Of a DNA stretch of 64,000 nucleotides, positions 46,316 through 57,440 are shown one piece after another. A model generated the notes under the pieces. That model was not told the DNA's origin. It saw only the letters and a list, made by a program, of their open reading frames with translations, and did no database searches. The stretch is from Nectonema munidae (lineage: Eukaryota; Nematomorpha; Nectonematoida; Nectonematidae): contig JAUIRK010001033.1 in NCBI GenBank assembly GCA_030549495.1, forward strand, positions 82,586 through 146,585, in the 5' to 3' direction. The first letter of the stretch is position 1. Every line of letters starts with the position of its first letter. The translations under genes and the position numbers were made by a program.

Positions 46316-48230
46316 TTATAAATATTTTTAATGTTACATATATATTTCAACTATGCTGAATTCAGTGGTGATGTCCATTTTTTATCAAAATCAATCAAAC
46401 CTGTCAAAAAATTGATTTATATTTGACAGCTCATCTCAAAAAGGAACTTTTTATTTAAATAATTATATAAAGTTTTTTACACATGTATATCCATTTTCAA
46501 ATATGCTGAATTCAGTGGTGATATTCATTTTTTATGAAAATCAATCAAACCTGTTAAATAATTTATCTAAATGTGGCAGCTCATCTCAAAAAGGAACTTT
46601 TTATTTAAATAATTATATAAAGTTTTTTACACATGTATATCCATTTTCAAATATGCTGAATTCAGTGGTGATATTCATTTTTTATGAAAATCAATCAAAC
46701 CTGTTAAATAATTTATCTAAATGTGGCAGCTCATCTCAAAAAGGAACTTTTTATTTAAATAATTATATAAAGTTTTTTACACATGTATATCCATTTTCAA
46801 ATATGCTGAATTCAGTGGTGATATTCATTTTTTATGAAAATCAATCAAACCTGTTAAATAATTTATCTAAATGTGGCAGCTCATCTCAAAAAGAACTTTT
46901 TATCTAAATAATTATATAAAGTTTTTTACACATGTATATCCATTTTCAAATATGCTGAATTCAGTGGTGATATTCATTTTTTATGAAAATCAATCAAACC
47001 TGTTAAATAATTTATCTAAATGTGGCAGCTAATCTCAAAAAGGAACTTTTTATTTAAATAATTATATAAAGTTTATTACACATGTATATCCATTTTCAAA
47101 TATGCTGAATTCAGTGGTGATATTCATTTTTTATGAAAATCAATCAAACCTGTTAAATAATTTATCTAAATGTGGCAGCTCATCTCAAAAAGGAACTTTT
47201 TATTTAAATAATTATATAAAGTTTTTTACACATGTATATCCATTTTCAAATATGCTGAATTCAGTGGTGATATTCATTTTTTATGAAAATCAATCAAACC
47301 TGTTAAATAATTTATCTAAATGTGGCAGCTCATCTCAAAAAGGAACTTTTTATCTAAATAATTATATAAAGTTTTTTACACATGTATACCCATTTTCAAA
47401 TATGCTGAATTCAGTGGTGATATTCATTTTTTGTGAAAATCAATCAAACCTGTCAAAAAATAGATCTAAATGTGACAGCTCATCTCAAAAAGGAACTTTT
47501 TATCTAAATAAGTATATAAAGTTTTTTACACGTGTATACCCATTTTCAAATATGCTGAATTCAGTAGTGATATTCATTTTTTATGAAAATCAATCAAACT
47601 GTCAAAAAAGTTATCTAAATGTGACAGCTCATCTCAAAAAGAAGCTTTTTATCTAAATAATTATATAATTTTTTTTACACATATATGCCCATTTTCAAGC
47701 ATGCTGAATTCAGTTGTGATATTCATTTTTTTTATAAAAAGTAATTAAAGTTATCAAAGCATTGATTTATATACGACAGCTCATCTTAAAAAGAAACTTT
47801 TTATCTAACTAAGTAATAATATAGTTTTTTACACATATATACCCATTTTTAAGCATGCGTAATTCAGTAGTGATATTCATTTTTTTAATGAAAATCAATC
47901 AAAACTGTCAAAAAATTGATTTATCCCGAAAAGAAACATCTTATCCGAATAATTATATAAAGTCTTTTACACATATATAGTCATTTTCAAGTAGGCTGTG
48001 TTTACTGGTTATATTCCTTTTTTTTATAAAAAATAGTCAAACCTGACAAAATAATTTAAATATGACAGCCCATGTCAAAATTAACATTTTTTTTCTTATA
48101 AAAAGTTTTTTATACATTTCAAGTATGTAGAATTTAATGATGTCATTTTTTATGAAATCAATAAAACCTGTCAAAAAATCGATTAAACCTGTAAATCAAT
48201 GTCAAATATATAAACATAAAAATAACTTCT
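46316..48230. repeat. Left satellite array, 150-bp units, ~13 copies
   Basis: atgctgaattcag recurs at 46503, 46653, 46803, 46952, 47102, 47252, 47402, 47552 and 47701, so the period is 150 bp. Units from 46503 to about 47400 are nearly identical. Those toward 48230 are increasingly diverged and shortened. This is the usual pattern of unequal exchange in satellite DNA. Confidence 0.92.
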
Positions 48231-48318
48231 ACTTGCAGTATTTCTCTGGTAATTATTTTCTTAATTTATTTAATAAACCAACTTTAGGTGTTTAATTCAC
48301 TCAAAATATTTCATTCTA

Positions 48319-49260
48319 CAGTAACCTATGTAACTCGATAGGACCCCCATCTTTTTGGCTACAAATTCGTTATCGGCTTGTAGTCTCTACGTCATATTAT
48401 AATTTACAGTATGTAATTTTGCTATTCATTCCATGATGATCCTTTCTTGGTAGCTCTTTTTTCATTAAAAATTTATATTCTTCAATCTGTGTTCAAAAAT
48501 TTTTTTATAATGATAAAATTACTTTTTTCCTCTCTCAAAGCATTTTGATTAAAGAATCTTCTTGATGATCTTAGACTTTTTTTATCAGTATCGTGTATTT
48601 TATTATCAGGCCTGAATATTTGTCAACCAATCTCATTTCAAAGGTTTTTTTCTGATGAATCATTCGTGATGTTCATTGTTCAATTACAAAAAGTTGTCCA
48701 CGTTCTTCATCTAAAAAATTATTTCTTTGACGCAAAAGGAAAAAGATGGACAAATTCAATTTAAATTAAAAATATCTTGATAGTGACTAAATTCTCACAT
48801 GTTGGCATCTGTGCCATTTTTGATAAATCTGACCTATTCTAAATTTTTAGATTTCCTACCCATCTTAGCTAAATGTTAATTGTAATCCTATATGATAAGC
48901 TATAGATTTAAAAGAGGAACTTCTTTTTCACAGTCAAAATCTTTTTAAAGCATCTATTATATAATTAAACCTCTTCCTAGTTCATTAGAACATGGTAGAT
49001 CTTCCATTTAGTCAAGATACATATTTTTTTAAATTATTTGTTTTGATCACATGTTCTCTTTTAAATTAGTTTTCAAATTGGTTCCTTCTCTCATACAAAT
49101 TTTCAAAAGATTTTATAATACGTTTTGTTTGTTTTTTTAATAAATATTTCATACTCAAGATGATTGTAGAAAGTATTATAAGCCAAAATATACAAAAAAA
49201 AGTATATTTTCATTATATATCTAATATGCAGCCATTTTTTGAAAATTTTTTACAGAACTG
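48319..49260. repeat. Core shared by copies A and B
   Basis: This matches 1-945 almost base for base, with scattered substitutions and small indels. No coding function was recognised. Confidence 0.9.
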
Positions 49261-49399
49261 ATTTTTAGGAATACATTACTAATTCAATTGCCACTTCGAG
49301 ATATTTTTTAACCGTATTATCCAAAATCCAGTACAGAAATAAAATAAGCATAGTCGATTTGGTATAAAACAGATATTTTATTTTTTTGAAAATATTTTT

Positions 49400-50410
49400 G
49401 AAGACAGTATCTAGAAGTAAACCGCAAATCTGATTGAAGCTTTCGGATATTTTAAAACAATAAATGCCAAACCTGAGTCCAAAAATGAAACCAGCATCTT
49501 CCATTTGGCATAGATTTCAAAAATATTTCTGTAGAAATTAGACATAAATCGAACATTTGGGTTGACACTTTCAGACATTTAAAACCTCTAATGCAAAAAA
49601 TGATTTCAGAAATAAAAATTATCATGGTCCAATTGGTATAAAAACATATATTTCATGTAAAATTAAAGAGAATATTTTGGGATATAGGTTTCAGACATAA
49701 ACCGCAAATTTGATTGACACTAGCAGTAAAATCTCTAAATGCGAAAACTGTGTTCAGAAATGAAATCATCATGATCTATTTGCTATAAAAACATATATTT
49801 CATGTAAAATTTGAATCAATATTTTTGGAAACAAATTTTAGAACTAAACACAAATTTGATTGATACTTATAGGTATTTTCAAATTCAAACTGCAAAAATT
49901 GAGTCCATAAATGAAAATAGCATGGTTGATTTGGTATAAAAACATATATTTAATTGTAAAATTTGAATGAATGTTTTTGGAGATAATTTTTAGAAGTAAA
50001 CCGCAAATTTAATTAACACGTATAAGTATTTTCACATCCTAAACGTAGAAAATGAGTCCAGAAATGAAACCAGCATTGCCGATTTAGTATAACACATATA
50101 TTTCATTGTAAAATTTGAATGAATGTTTTTGGAGATAATTTTTAGAAGTAAACCGCAAATTTGATTAACACTTATAGGTCTTTTCAAATCCTAAACGTAA
50201 AAAATGAGTCCAGAAATGAAACCAGCATGGCGGATTTAGTATAATACATATATTTTATGTAAAATGTGAAGGAATGTTTTTGGAGACAATTTTCAGAAGT
50301 AAACCGCAAATTTGATTAACACTTATAGGTATTTTCAAATCCTAAATGTAAAAAATGAGTCCAGAAATGAAAACAGCATGACCGATTTAGTATAAAAACA
50401 TATATTTTAT
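49400..50410. repeat. Right satellite array of copy B, ~150-bp units
   Basis: taaaccgcaaat-like blocks recur near 49417, 49540, 49697, 49846, 49997, 50150 and 50303. The last units are the most alike. Confidence 0.8.
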
Positions 50411-52245
50411 CTTAGTTTTTTTTCCAATTCTACTTCATACTTACAGTGTTCTCATGAAGCATTAAACAGAAATTTTTAGCGTAGTCAAGATCTTTTAGAC
50501 GATATTCTTTGGGATAATTTTGAAGTTTCTTCTTTGTGTAGATCAAAAGTTTTATATGATTGTTGTGACTTCTCTCTTCCATATGACTTTAACATCATGA
50601 GTCTAAATGTTTGCTCTTTAAAAAATAAAGTTTCGCAATTAGAAATGTTTTTAAATAAAATTAATTGTGTTTCATCTCAGTTTATTTCTATCGTAAGCTT
50701 ACAGGAAACATGGTTGACTGATGAATTATCTCAATTATAAGAATCTAAATTTACAAAACATGGAGGTGATAAAAAATTTTCGTATGAAGTTATTTCCTTG
50801 CCAATTGATGACTTTAGTTTTGAAATATTTGCTTTTGTTATACATTTTGCTAACGGCAAGAAAGTTCTGGTTTCTAATATATATCGTCATCCTTTTTCTC
50901 TCCACGATAAGCCTAATGATTTTGAAAAACTTTTGTGCTATTTTGAATCCCATTATCCGAAAGTGTTAAAGATTTTCACTGGCGTCTTCAATTATAATCT
51001 TTTTGATTTTAATACTTCGTTTTCTGTTTTATCATTCTTCAAAGCTTTTCACTCCCACTCATTTTTTCCCACCATTACTAAGATGACTTATCCATTTTCG
51101 CAAACGTTATTAGATAATTTTTTCATACATAGTTCATATTTTAATTATAGAAGTTTTATATTTGAAACTTGCATTTCTGATCACTATCCAATCATTTTGT
51201 CTCTAAAAACAGGCTTTGTTAATTATAAACGTTTAACAAAACACTTCTTCAATTCTAATAAATTTATCGAAAGAATTAAACATTTTGATTGGATGTCTTT
51301 GATACATATCTCTGAAAATCCTGAAGTAATCGCTAACAATTTTATTAAGCAGTTTTCTGTGGATATTAACAGGTATACGACTACTAAAGAAATCAAGAAT
51401 AAATCTAAATACAATATAAGATTAAATGGATGGATTACGGAAGAGTTTCTTGTACTTATTCGTAAAAGAGATGGACTCCATAAGAAGTTGAAGCTGATCT
51501 CTAACAAAAATTTAAAGCATGAGTTTTATTATTTGCGAAATGAAATCAAGCATAGGATAAGATTAAAATATGAGTATTACAATAATATATTTGATAAATG
51601 TAATTCATCTAAAGACACTTGGAAGGTAATTAATTCTATTATCAAAAAAGAGAAACAAAATATAAAATCAGTTTTATCTAACAGCAAAGTAGTATTTAAC
51701 GATATCGACATTGCCAATTCTTTTAATCAACACTTTACAGAATATAGTACAGATAAAAACTTTGATTTTGATAAAATTGATGCTACCATGCCTAGTGTTA
51801 ACCAAGTATTCAGCTTCGATATTATCTCTGTAAATGACATAATTCTGGCAATAAACGAACTGAAAAATAATGATTCCAAAGATATATATGGCATATCTGA
51901 ATCATATTAAAATGTCGAAAAACTATATTTGTCTTTTCCTGTATAATTTTTTCAATATATGTCTTTATAACTCTGTATTTCCATCTTGCTTTAAAATATC
52001 TAAAGTTGTTCCAGTTCACAAAAAAGGAGACAAATTAGTTTTATCAAACTACAGACCAATAAGATTAGTAAGTGTGTTTTCAAAAAATTTTGAGAAAAAT
52101 TATCTTCAAAAGAGTTTATTCCCATTTTTCTTCAAACAGTTTGTTTTATGATAAACAATTTGGTTTTTAAAAGTTCCACTCAACACAACATTTGCACACT
52201 TTTTTTCTTGATTCTATAATTTCCTCTTTAGATAAAAATGAAACA

Positions 52246-52253
52246 GTTGTATC
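52246..52253. repeat. Left target-site duplication of the 2.2-kb hAT
   Basis: GTTGTATC is repeated exactly at 54455-54462. Confidence 0.9.
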
Positions 52254-52383
52254 CAGGGCAAACAAAAAATTGACTTTATTAAAAGAAAATATTGACTTTT
52301 AAAAATAAAAAAATTGACTTTTAAAAATAAAAATTGACTTTTATGATTTTATTAAATTTTAAGCATAAAATAAAAAAACAAAA

Positions 52384-52878
52384 TTATTTACAATTATAAA
52401 AAAAAATCATGTAATTAAAAATATTGTCTGGATTAAAATTTCGATCTTTTTCTAATAACTTTCTGAGTTTTGAGAAGGATCTTTCAACTTCGCAACTAGA
52501 AGCTGGACAATTTTGTAGAAGTAAATACGTATCAGGTGATATACTTGAATTTTTCATTTCCATAATATCAGTTATTTGATTTTGTTCCATTCTACTTTTG
52601 ATATATGGGATCAATTTGCCTTCATCATTGTTAAAATGAAGTAAACTTAAAACTTTGCTAGCGTCACATATTTTAAAAGTTCTTTTTTGCGATTGATCTA
52701 TTAGCTCAATTATATTTTGAGCGTAATTTTTTTTAATTGATAACAAAGCTTTACATAAGTTTAGATTTTCTAAGCTTTTTCTTGCATTGTCAATCAAAAT
52801 ACCATTTTCACCATCAAAATTGTCCATAATTTTTTTTATTTCAGGAAGATTTTTACTATTGTAAAGAGTTGCTTCCAA
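52384..52878 (-). pseudogene. hAT transposase, C-terminal part
   Basis: These 164 codons follow on from the N-terminal part and end with the hAT dimerisation domain: LLLQNCPASSCEVERSFSKL then RKLLEKDRNF. Sequence just upstream of this frame, VPIITRWGSWLEATLYN, is the conserved hAT block that joins the two parts, so the gene is broken by one frameshift near 52925. The family resembles the CGGBP1-like hAT transposases. Confidence 0.85.
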
Positions 52879-52898
52879 CCAACTACCCCATCTTGTAA

Positions 52899-53813
52899 TT
52901 ATAGGAACTGGTGGGTAACCAATTTCAGAGAAAAAGAGAGTTTTGTTTTGTTCTTTATCGTGGGAGCTTTAAAACTTGAAATCAATGCATCCACTTCAGG
53001 ATAAAAAGTTTTAATTTTTAGAGCACAGTTGTGCAATAACTGGGAAATGCATGTAACGTGAAAAAAGTTAGGAAACATTACTTTTAAATTCTTAGCTGCG
53101 GCAGTATTGTATCTAGCACCATCTGTTATCAAAAACAAAAAGTGTTTTCTATCTATGTGAAACTCTTTCAACGTATCGTCGATAAAATAAGTCAACATTT
53201 GTGAATTTATATGTGCTTCAAAAGGAGCAGTTTTGATCAAGTAAGTTTTTTGAGGTTCTACCAATGTTCCAGCAATAACATTTAAGAATACACAATTCGT
53301 AATAATGGTTTCATCAACCATCATAAACCCGTCTTGATTTTTTAATAAACTTTTAATTTTTTGAAGTTCCTCATGTGCTAATTTCGAAACCAAGTTTCTA
53401 CATGTTGTAACAGAAGGAACTTGTCTTCCGAGATTTTGAAAAAGTGAAACAATGCTCGAATGGCAAAGTTTGTGCAATGGAATATTAGCTTCTAGGAAAG
53501 CTGTAATCAATTTCTTTTTGAAGTCATCGGAAGTAGTATCAGTGGAAAACTTTTCAATCCTGCTGTTGGCATAACTATCTTTAAGATGTTTTTCGTGTTT
53601 TGGGGTTTTTCTGTGACTTTCAATAAAAAAAGTTTTATCGTGTTTTACTTCTACCAAACATAACTTGCAAAAAAGTTTGTCTTTGCTTTGTAATAGTGAA
53701 AACTCGTTTGGATATTTTGTAATAATGAGTGATATTTTCATAGAATTACTTCTAGAGCTTTTAGGCATAATTGTATAATTTTTTAAAATTAAAAATAAAT
53801 AAAGTTCACACAA
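52899..53813 (-). pseudogene. hAT transposase, N-terminal part with BED-like finger
   Basis: This frame has 304 codons; the likely real start is the MPKSSRSNSMKISLI methionine, 15 codons in. A BED-type zinc finger is seen near residues 45-80 (FCKLCLVEV, then H...KHEKH). The catalytic core includes MMVDETIITNCVFLNVIAG and FLITDGARYNTAAAKNLKV, and CISQLLHNCALKIK. The transposase would cut and paste the flanking element in the nucleus. The frame runs out near 52925 through a one-site frameshift before the conserved RWGSWLEAT block. Confidence 0.85.
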
Positions 53814-54454
53814 AAGTTGTTTATAAAACGAGAATAAATAAAAAAGAGAAGTTGTTTAATCTTTCTTAAGAAGGATTTGACTGGGTACTTATAGGCAAAA
53901 TTATTTAATACTAAGGTATGAAAAAATTCTGCCGCAACAGTCTTATCTACGAACCAGATGTGAATAAGTGTATGTATGCAGTTCATACAATGAAAATTTT
54001 AGAGTGCAACTGTTTTAATTGCTAACACATGAGGACTTATTTATTTAGATGTATACAATCTACTTTTAACATATAAATCGAAACACATGCTGGCTGATAT
54101 AGTGTATAAGTGTATGAATGTTTAACAATTGAAAACAGAGGAATTTCAAGAATATTTACATTACATGATTTTTACTTTTACTCGGGTTTATTTTAATTAT
54201 TTTTTAATAAAACTATATTTTTTGTTACTTTGAATAAAATAATAATCAAAAAACAAAACCTACCTAAAAATTGACTTTTATTGATTTTTTAAAAAAATTG
54301 ACTTTTATTGACTTTTAAAATAAAATTGATTTTCATTGACATTAAAAAACGTTAAATTAGTCATTTTTTATAAAAAAAAAACAAAAAAAATGCTTTCATA
54401 AAATGTATTTTTATTTATAACAAAACTTGACTTTATTGACTTTTGATTGCCCTG

Positions 54455-54462
54455 GTTGTATC
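54455..54462. repeat. Right target-site duplication of the 2.2-kb hAT
   Basis: Exact copy of 52246-52253. Confidence 0.9.
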
Positions 54463-54805
54463 TATTTTCTTCGATCTTTCAAGAGCTTTCGATGTAATTC
54501 CACATTCTCTCCTTCTGTACAAATTGAAAAGATATTGTTTTGATTGTCAGTCTTTGTTATTTTTTCGATCATATCTTGAAAACAGAAAACAAAAAGTGTG
54601 TATAAATAATATTTTTTCAGATGAACGTAGGGTGGATTCAGACGTGCCTCAGGAATCTCTTCTAGGGCCGCTTCTTTTCACAATTTTTATTAATGATTTG
54701 CATTTTTCAAATTACAAAACTCTTCATCTTCTTTATGCTGATGATTTAACGTTACTTTTGAAATTGAATGACTCTGTCATGAATTTGGAAGTTATAAATA
54801 GCTAA

Positions 54806-54965
54806 TAGATAGACTTTCTAGGTTCAAAAGATTAAAATTAAAATCTCCACAGATTATATGTTTGTATTTGTTATTCAGATTAGAAAGAAAGTCTTCAAAA
54901 TAGTCTAGAAATCTATGTACATTATCGGATTTAAATGATGGCAATCTATAAAGTCTTTAAATTAT
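54806..54965 (-). pseudogene. LINE endonuclease fragment in inverted orientation
   Basis: The minus strand reads VHRFLDYFEDFLSNLNNKYK then HIICGDFNFNLLNLESLSI. GDFN.NLL is the endonuclease motif of CR1/Jockey-type LINEs. It abuts the plus-strand CR1-like LINE end head-on and belongs to a different insertion or a rearranged copy. Confidence 0.55.
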
Positions 54966-54969
54966 TCTC

Positions 54970-55590
54970 CGAATTACGATACGATTAATCTTCAACAAAA
55001 ATTACGGTATTTAAATACACTAAAAGAATACAAAATTTTGATTGTGGTCTCTCTTTAAATCATTAGGAATAATATTAATATATGCTATTCAAAAATTTTG
55101 GGCAGAAGTGTAATTGCTCGCTACCGATATATTAAAAAATGTTGCCCTTCAGATAATTTATATATGTTTCTGAGTATCAAATATATACAGGAGTCAACTT
55201 TTTGTATATAAGGCATAGTTTTTTATGTTTTATCAAGCTCTAATCATAATACTAAAAATTTTATCAAAAAAATTAAAGTGTGTTCGAAAGATAAATAAGT
55301 TTGAAATAATATTTGAAAACAAAATGTTGAATTGGTTTTAATTTATTTTAAAAACACATTTCTCTTTTGAATGCTTTTTCATCAAAAAAAAATGTAATAT
55401 GGGGCACACTATTTTTAAAATCGGGCTTGTGGTTATGTCGGGATAAGGGATAATATTCTATTACTTTTCGCACACAAATTGCATCCTCTTTTTCCTTTCT
55501 CAGCGTATGCCAAATCAGTAGAGGTTTCTTAGTTCGATTTTAACTAACACAAGAGTATTTCTCCTTATTCCTTAATTCTGTCTTTAATAA
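54970..55590. other. AT-rich DNA without recognised genes
   Basis: Nothing was recognised. Confidence 0.4.
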
Positions 55591-55600
55591 CATTCCTTGC

Positions 55601-56723
55601 TACGGTTTCCAACTGTCCTTTATTAAAAAGGACAGTCCTTTATTTTCATTTGTATGTCCTCATCCTTTATTGAGTATATAAACGACGCTGTTTATCCTTT
55701 ATTTTACTCATAATTTTTTCAAATTAGTTTTTTTTAATATTTTTAGACGTATTTATTATTTAAGAAATAATTATGTTCTCTTTCATACTCCAAAAAAACA
55801 AACCATTTATGCACATACAACGAAATTTGGGAACAAGAATATAATTGACTAATTTCAACTGATCCTAACGAAACAAAATGCAAACTTTGACAAAGCGATT
55901 TTAAAATTGGATGTATGGGAGTTTTATCGATTCAGATGCACTTTGATTCGAAGAATCGCATAAATAAAGCCAGCAATTTGGAATTTAGTTCTTAAATACA
56001 AAATTTGTTTGTTAAAGGTCGATTCTAATGAAGATTTAATCATTCACATCAGAAATTTCCTAAGTTTATCATTGTACAAAGCACCATCTTTCCTAAAATT
56101 CTCGGGATTGTGATTTGAAATTAAAATCAAAATTTTATTATGATTCAAATTTAAAAATAATTTTGCATGATTATTGAATAATCATAATCCACCATTATAT
56201 TTTTTCTCTACAAATAATTTTTTATCATAAAAACATGAAATTGTTTCATGCGTGCCTTCAAAATTGTATAATATAAAAGATGATTTGTTACTTATATTAT
56301 CTATTTTATCTAATGGCTCATGAAACTTCACTTGCGATTTTTGAAAGTCTTAACAAAAGTATTAAAACATGCAGCTTGATTTTATAAAGGCATCATCTCG
56401 CAGGTAATGCTAATTATGGCTTTTTGATTAAATTAACCTGCTTAGAAAAGTTTGATAAAATCAAAAATGCGAAACATGTTTAAAAACTTCCAGCAATAAA
56501 TAGTATACTCTATTCAAAAGCTGTCATTTTTCCATGATAAAATTTTTAAAATTGTTTCTTATTTTTTCAATTCCTGCAACATCGGCATGCTCAGAAATGA
56601 TATTCAGTGTCATCAATTCACAATGGATAAAACAAAAAAAGTAGAATTTTTATAAAATGATCTACTTATTTGAGTATATATAAATGTTGTCCTTTATTTA
56701 GACTTCTGGTTTGGGCAACCCTG
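55601..56723. mobile_element. Probable older hAT MITE (~1.1 kb)
   Basis: The left end tacggtttccaac and the right end ggtttgggcaaccctg are imperfectly inverted and resemble the CAGGGTTGCCCAA type of hAT end. Subterminal gtcctttatt repeats occur at both sides. Flanking octamers TTCCTTGC and CTCCTAGC agree at six of eight positions. The interior is non-coding. Decay of ends and duplications suggests an old insertion. Confidence 0.5.
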
Positions 56724-57079
56724 CTCCTAGCATCCTTCTCAACATACTCAATTAAGTAGTAGCAACCTTTCCTTATTCTTTATCTTAAAACAAAAAGATC
56801 TAAAGCACTTACTAAAAAGTTCTTCAAAGACGAAATCCGAAACTAATTGGCCCACTAAAATATTTAAATTTAGGAAAAAAATATGAAAGTTTCAACAATG
56901 AGAATGATTTAATTTTTCTTCAATATAAAAACTTACATTTGAATATGCTCTAATAGAAATAACAAAAAATTTTAACGAAATTGATGGAAAGATTGAATTT
57001 CCACAATCAGATGAAAAAAATGTCTTTATTGTTTGCCAATCTTTGATTTTGAAAGAAAAGCTAGAAAAGGCAATTTAAA

Positions 57080-57400
57080 GTAAAATTATAAAAAGTGAAA
57101 GCACAACCTTTCAATCCTAAAATATTTTTTGCCGCAAAAGTTTGAAACAAGAATTAAATAAGTTTGAAGAAAAAGAAATGAATCTTCTAACATTATTCTG
57201 CTATAAAATGCTTTAATAACAATCCATCCCACTTTGGTTGAATCTGAAAGAGCTTTTTCTGCAGCCAGTTTGTTAATAACAAAAATAAGGACTCAACTGA
57301 GTGGAAAAGTATTCATTGTTTGGGTTTTCTTAAAAGTCTACTTTAAAAAGAGTACGAGAAATATAATTTTTTTGGATATAGCTTGGAATAAAAATAAAAC
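57080..57400 (+). pseudogene. hAT transposase C-terminal relic
   Basis: VESERAFSAASLLITKIRTQ at 57234 is the conserved hAT dimerisation motif. It is followed by VFLKVYFKKS, and upstream, in a different frame, is KFEEKEMNLLTLFCYKML. Frames are shifted and only the tail survives. The retroelement reading frame on the other strand begins within 50 bp of its end. Confidence 0.65.
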
Positions 57401-57440
57401 TTTGAACATTTCAAAAGAGCTTCTTTTTCCCCCGTGCCCC

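Larger units (their letters stand above)
46216..50410. mobile_element. piggyBac-ended satellite element, copy B (left part and core)
   Basis: It starts with TTAA (46216-46219) and the terminal repeat ccctattagtgctggg (46220-46235). The order is: GC-rich subterminal block, left 150-bp satellite array (46316-48230), a core shared with copy A (48319-49260), and a right 150-bp array (about 49400-50410). It is cut at about 50410 by LINE-like sequence, and its right end is not seen. The open frames at 46503-46907 and 47102-47656 arise because the unit length is divisible by three; they are not genes. No transposase is encoded, so it must depend on a piggyBac source elsewhere. Confidence 0.75.
52254..54454 (-). 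mobile_element. 2.2-kb hAT transposon with transposase gene
   Basis: Ends CAGGGCAA and TTGCCCTG are inverted and flanked by perfect 8-bp duplications. Subterminal regions on both sides carry many ttgactttta-type repeats (52270-52345; 54260-54450). The transposase gene runs on the minus strand. The insertion splits the CR1-like LINE just before reverse transcriptase motif A (VVS-IFFDLSRAF reads through the empty site). Exact duplications and a nearly whole gene indicate a fairly recent arrival. Confidence 0.93.
50411..54805 (+). mobile_element. CR1-like LINE, broken and interrupted by a hAT element
   Basis: Endonuclease sequence starts near 50590 (MSLNVCSLKNKVSQLEMFL, then VSLQETWL) and continues in a 370-codon frame at 50798-51910 with the SDHYPIILSL box. 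Reverse transcriptase pieces follow: VVPVHKKGDKLVLSNYRPI (about 52003), then, after the hAT insertion, VVSIFFDLSRAFDVIPHSLL, VPQESLLGPLLFTIF and the catalytic YADD near 54737. The canonical VPQGS is VPQES here. Frameshifts and stops occur near 50740, 51908, 52140 and 54805, and the 3' end is missing. It abuts piggyBac-like copy B. Confidence 0.8.

Noticed and set aside
46503-47656. Open frames of 134 and 184 residues with a repeated LNSVVIFIFYENQSN block
   Set aside because: They only reflect a 150-bp satellite unit divisible by three without a stop in one frame.
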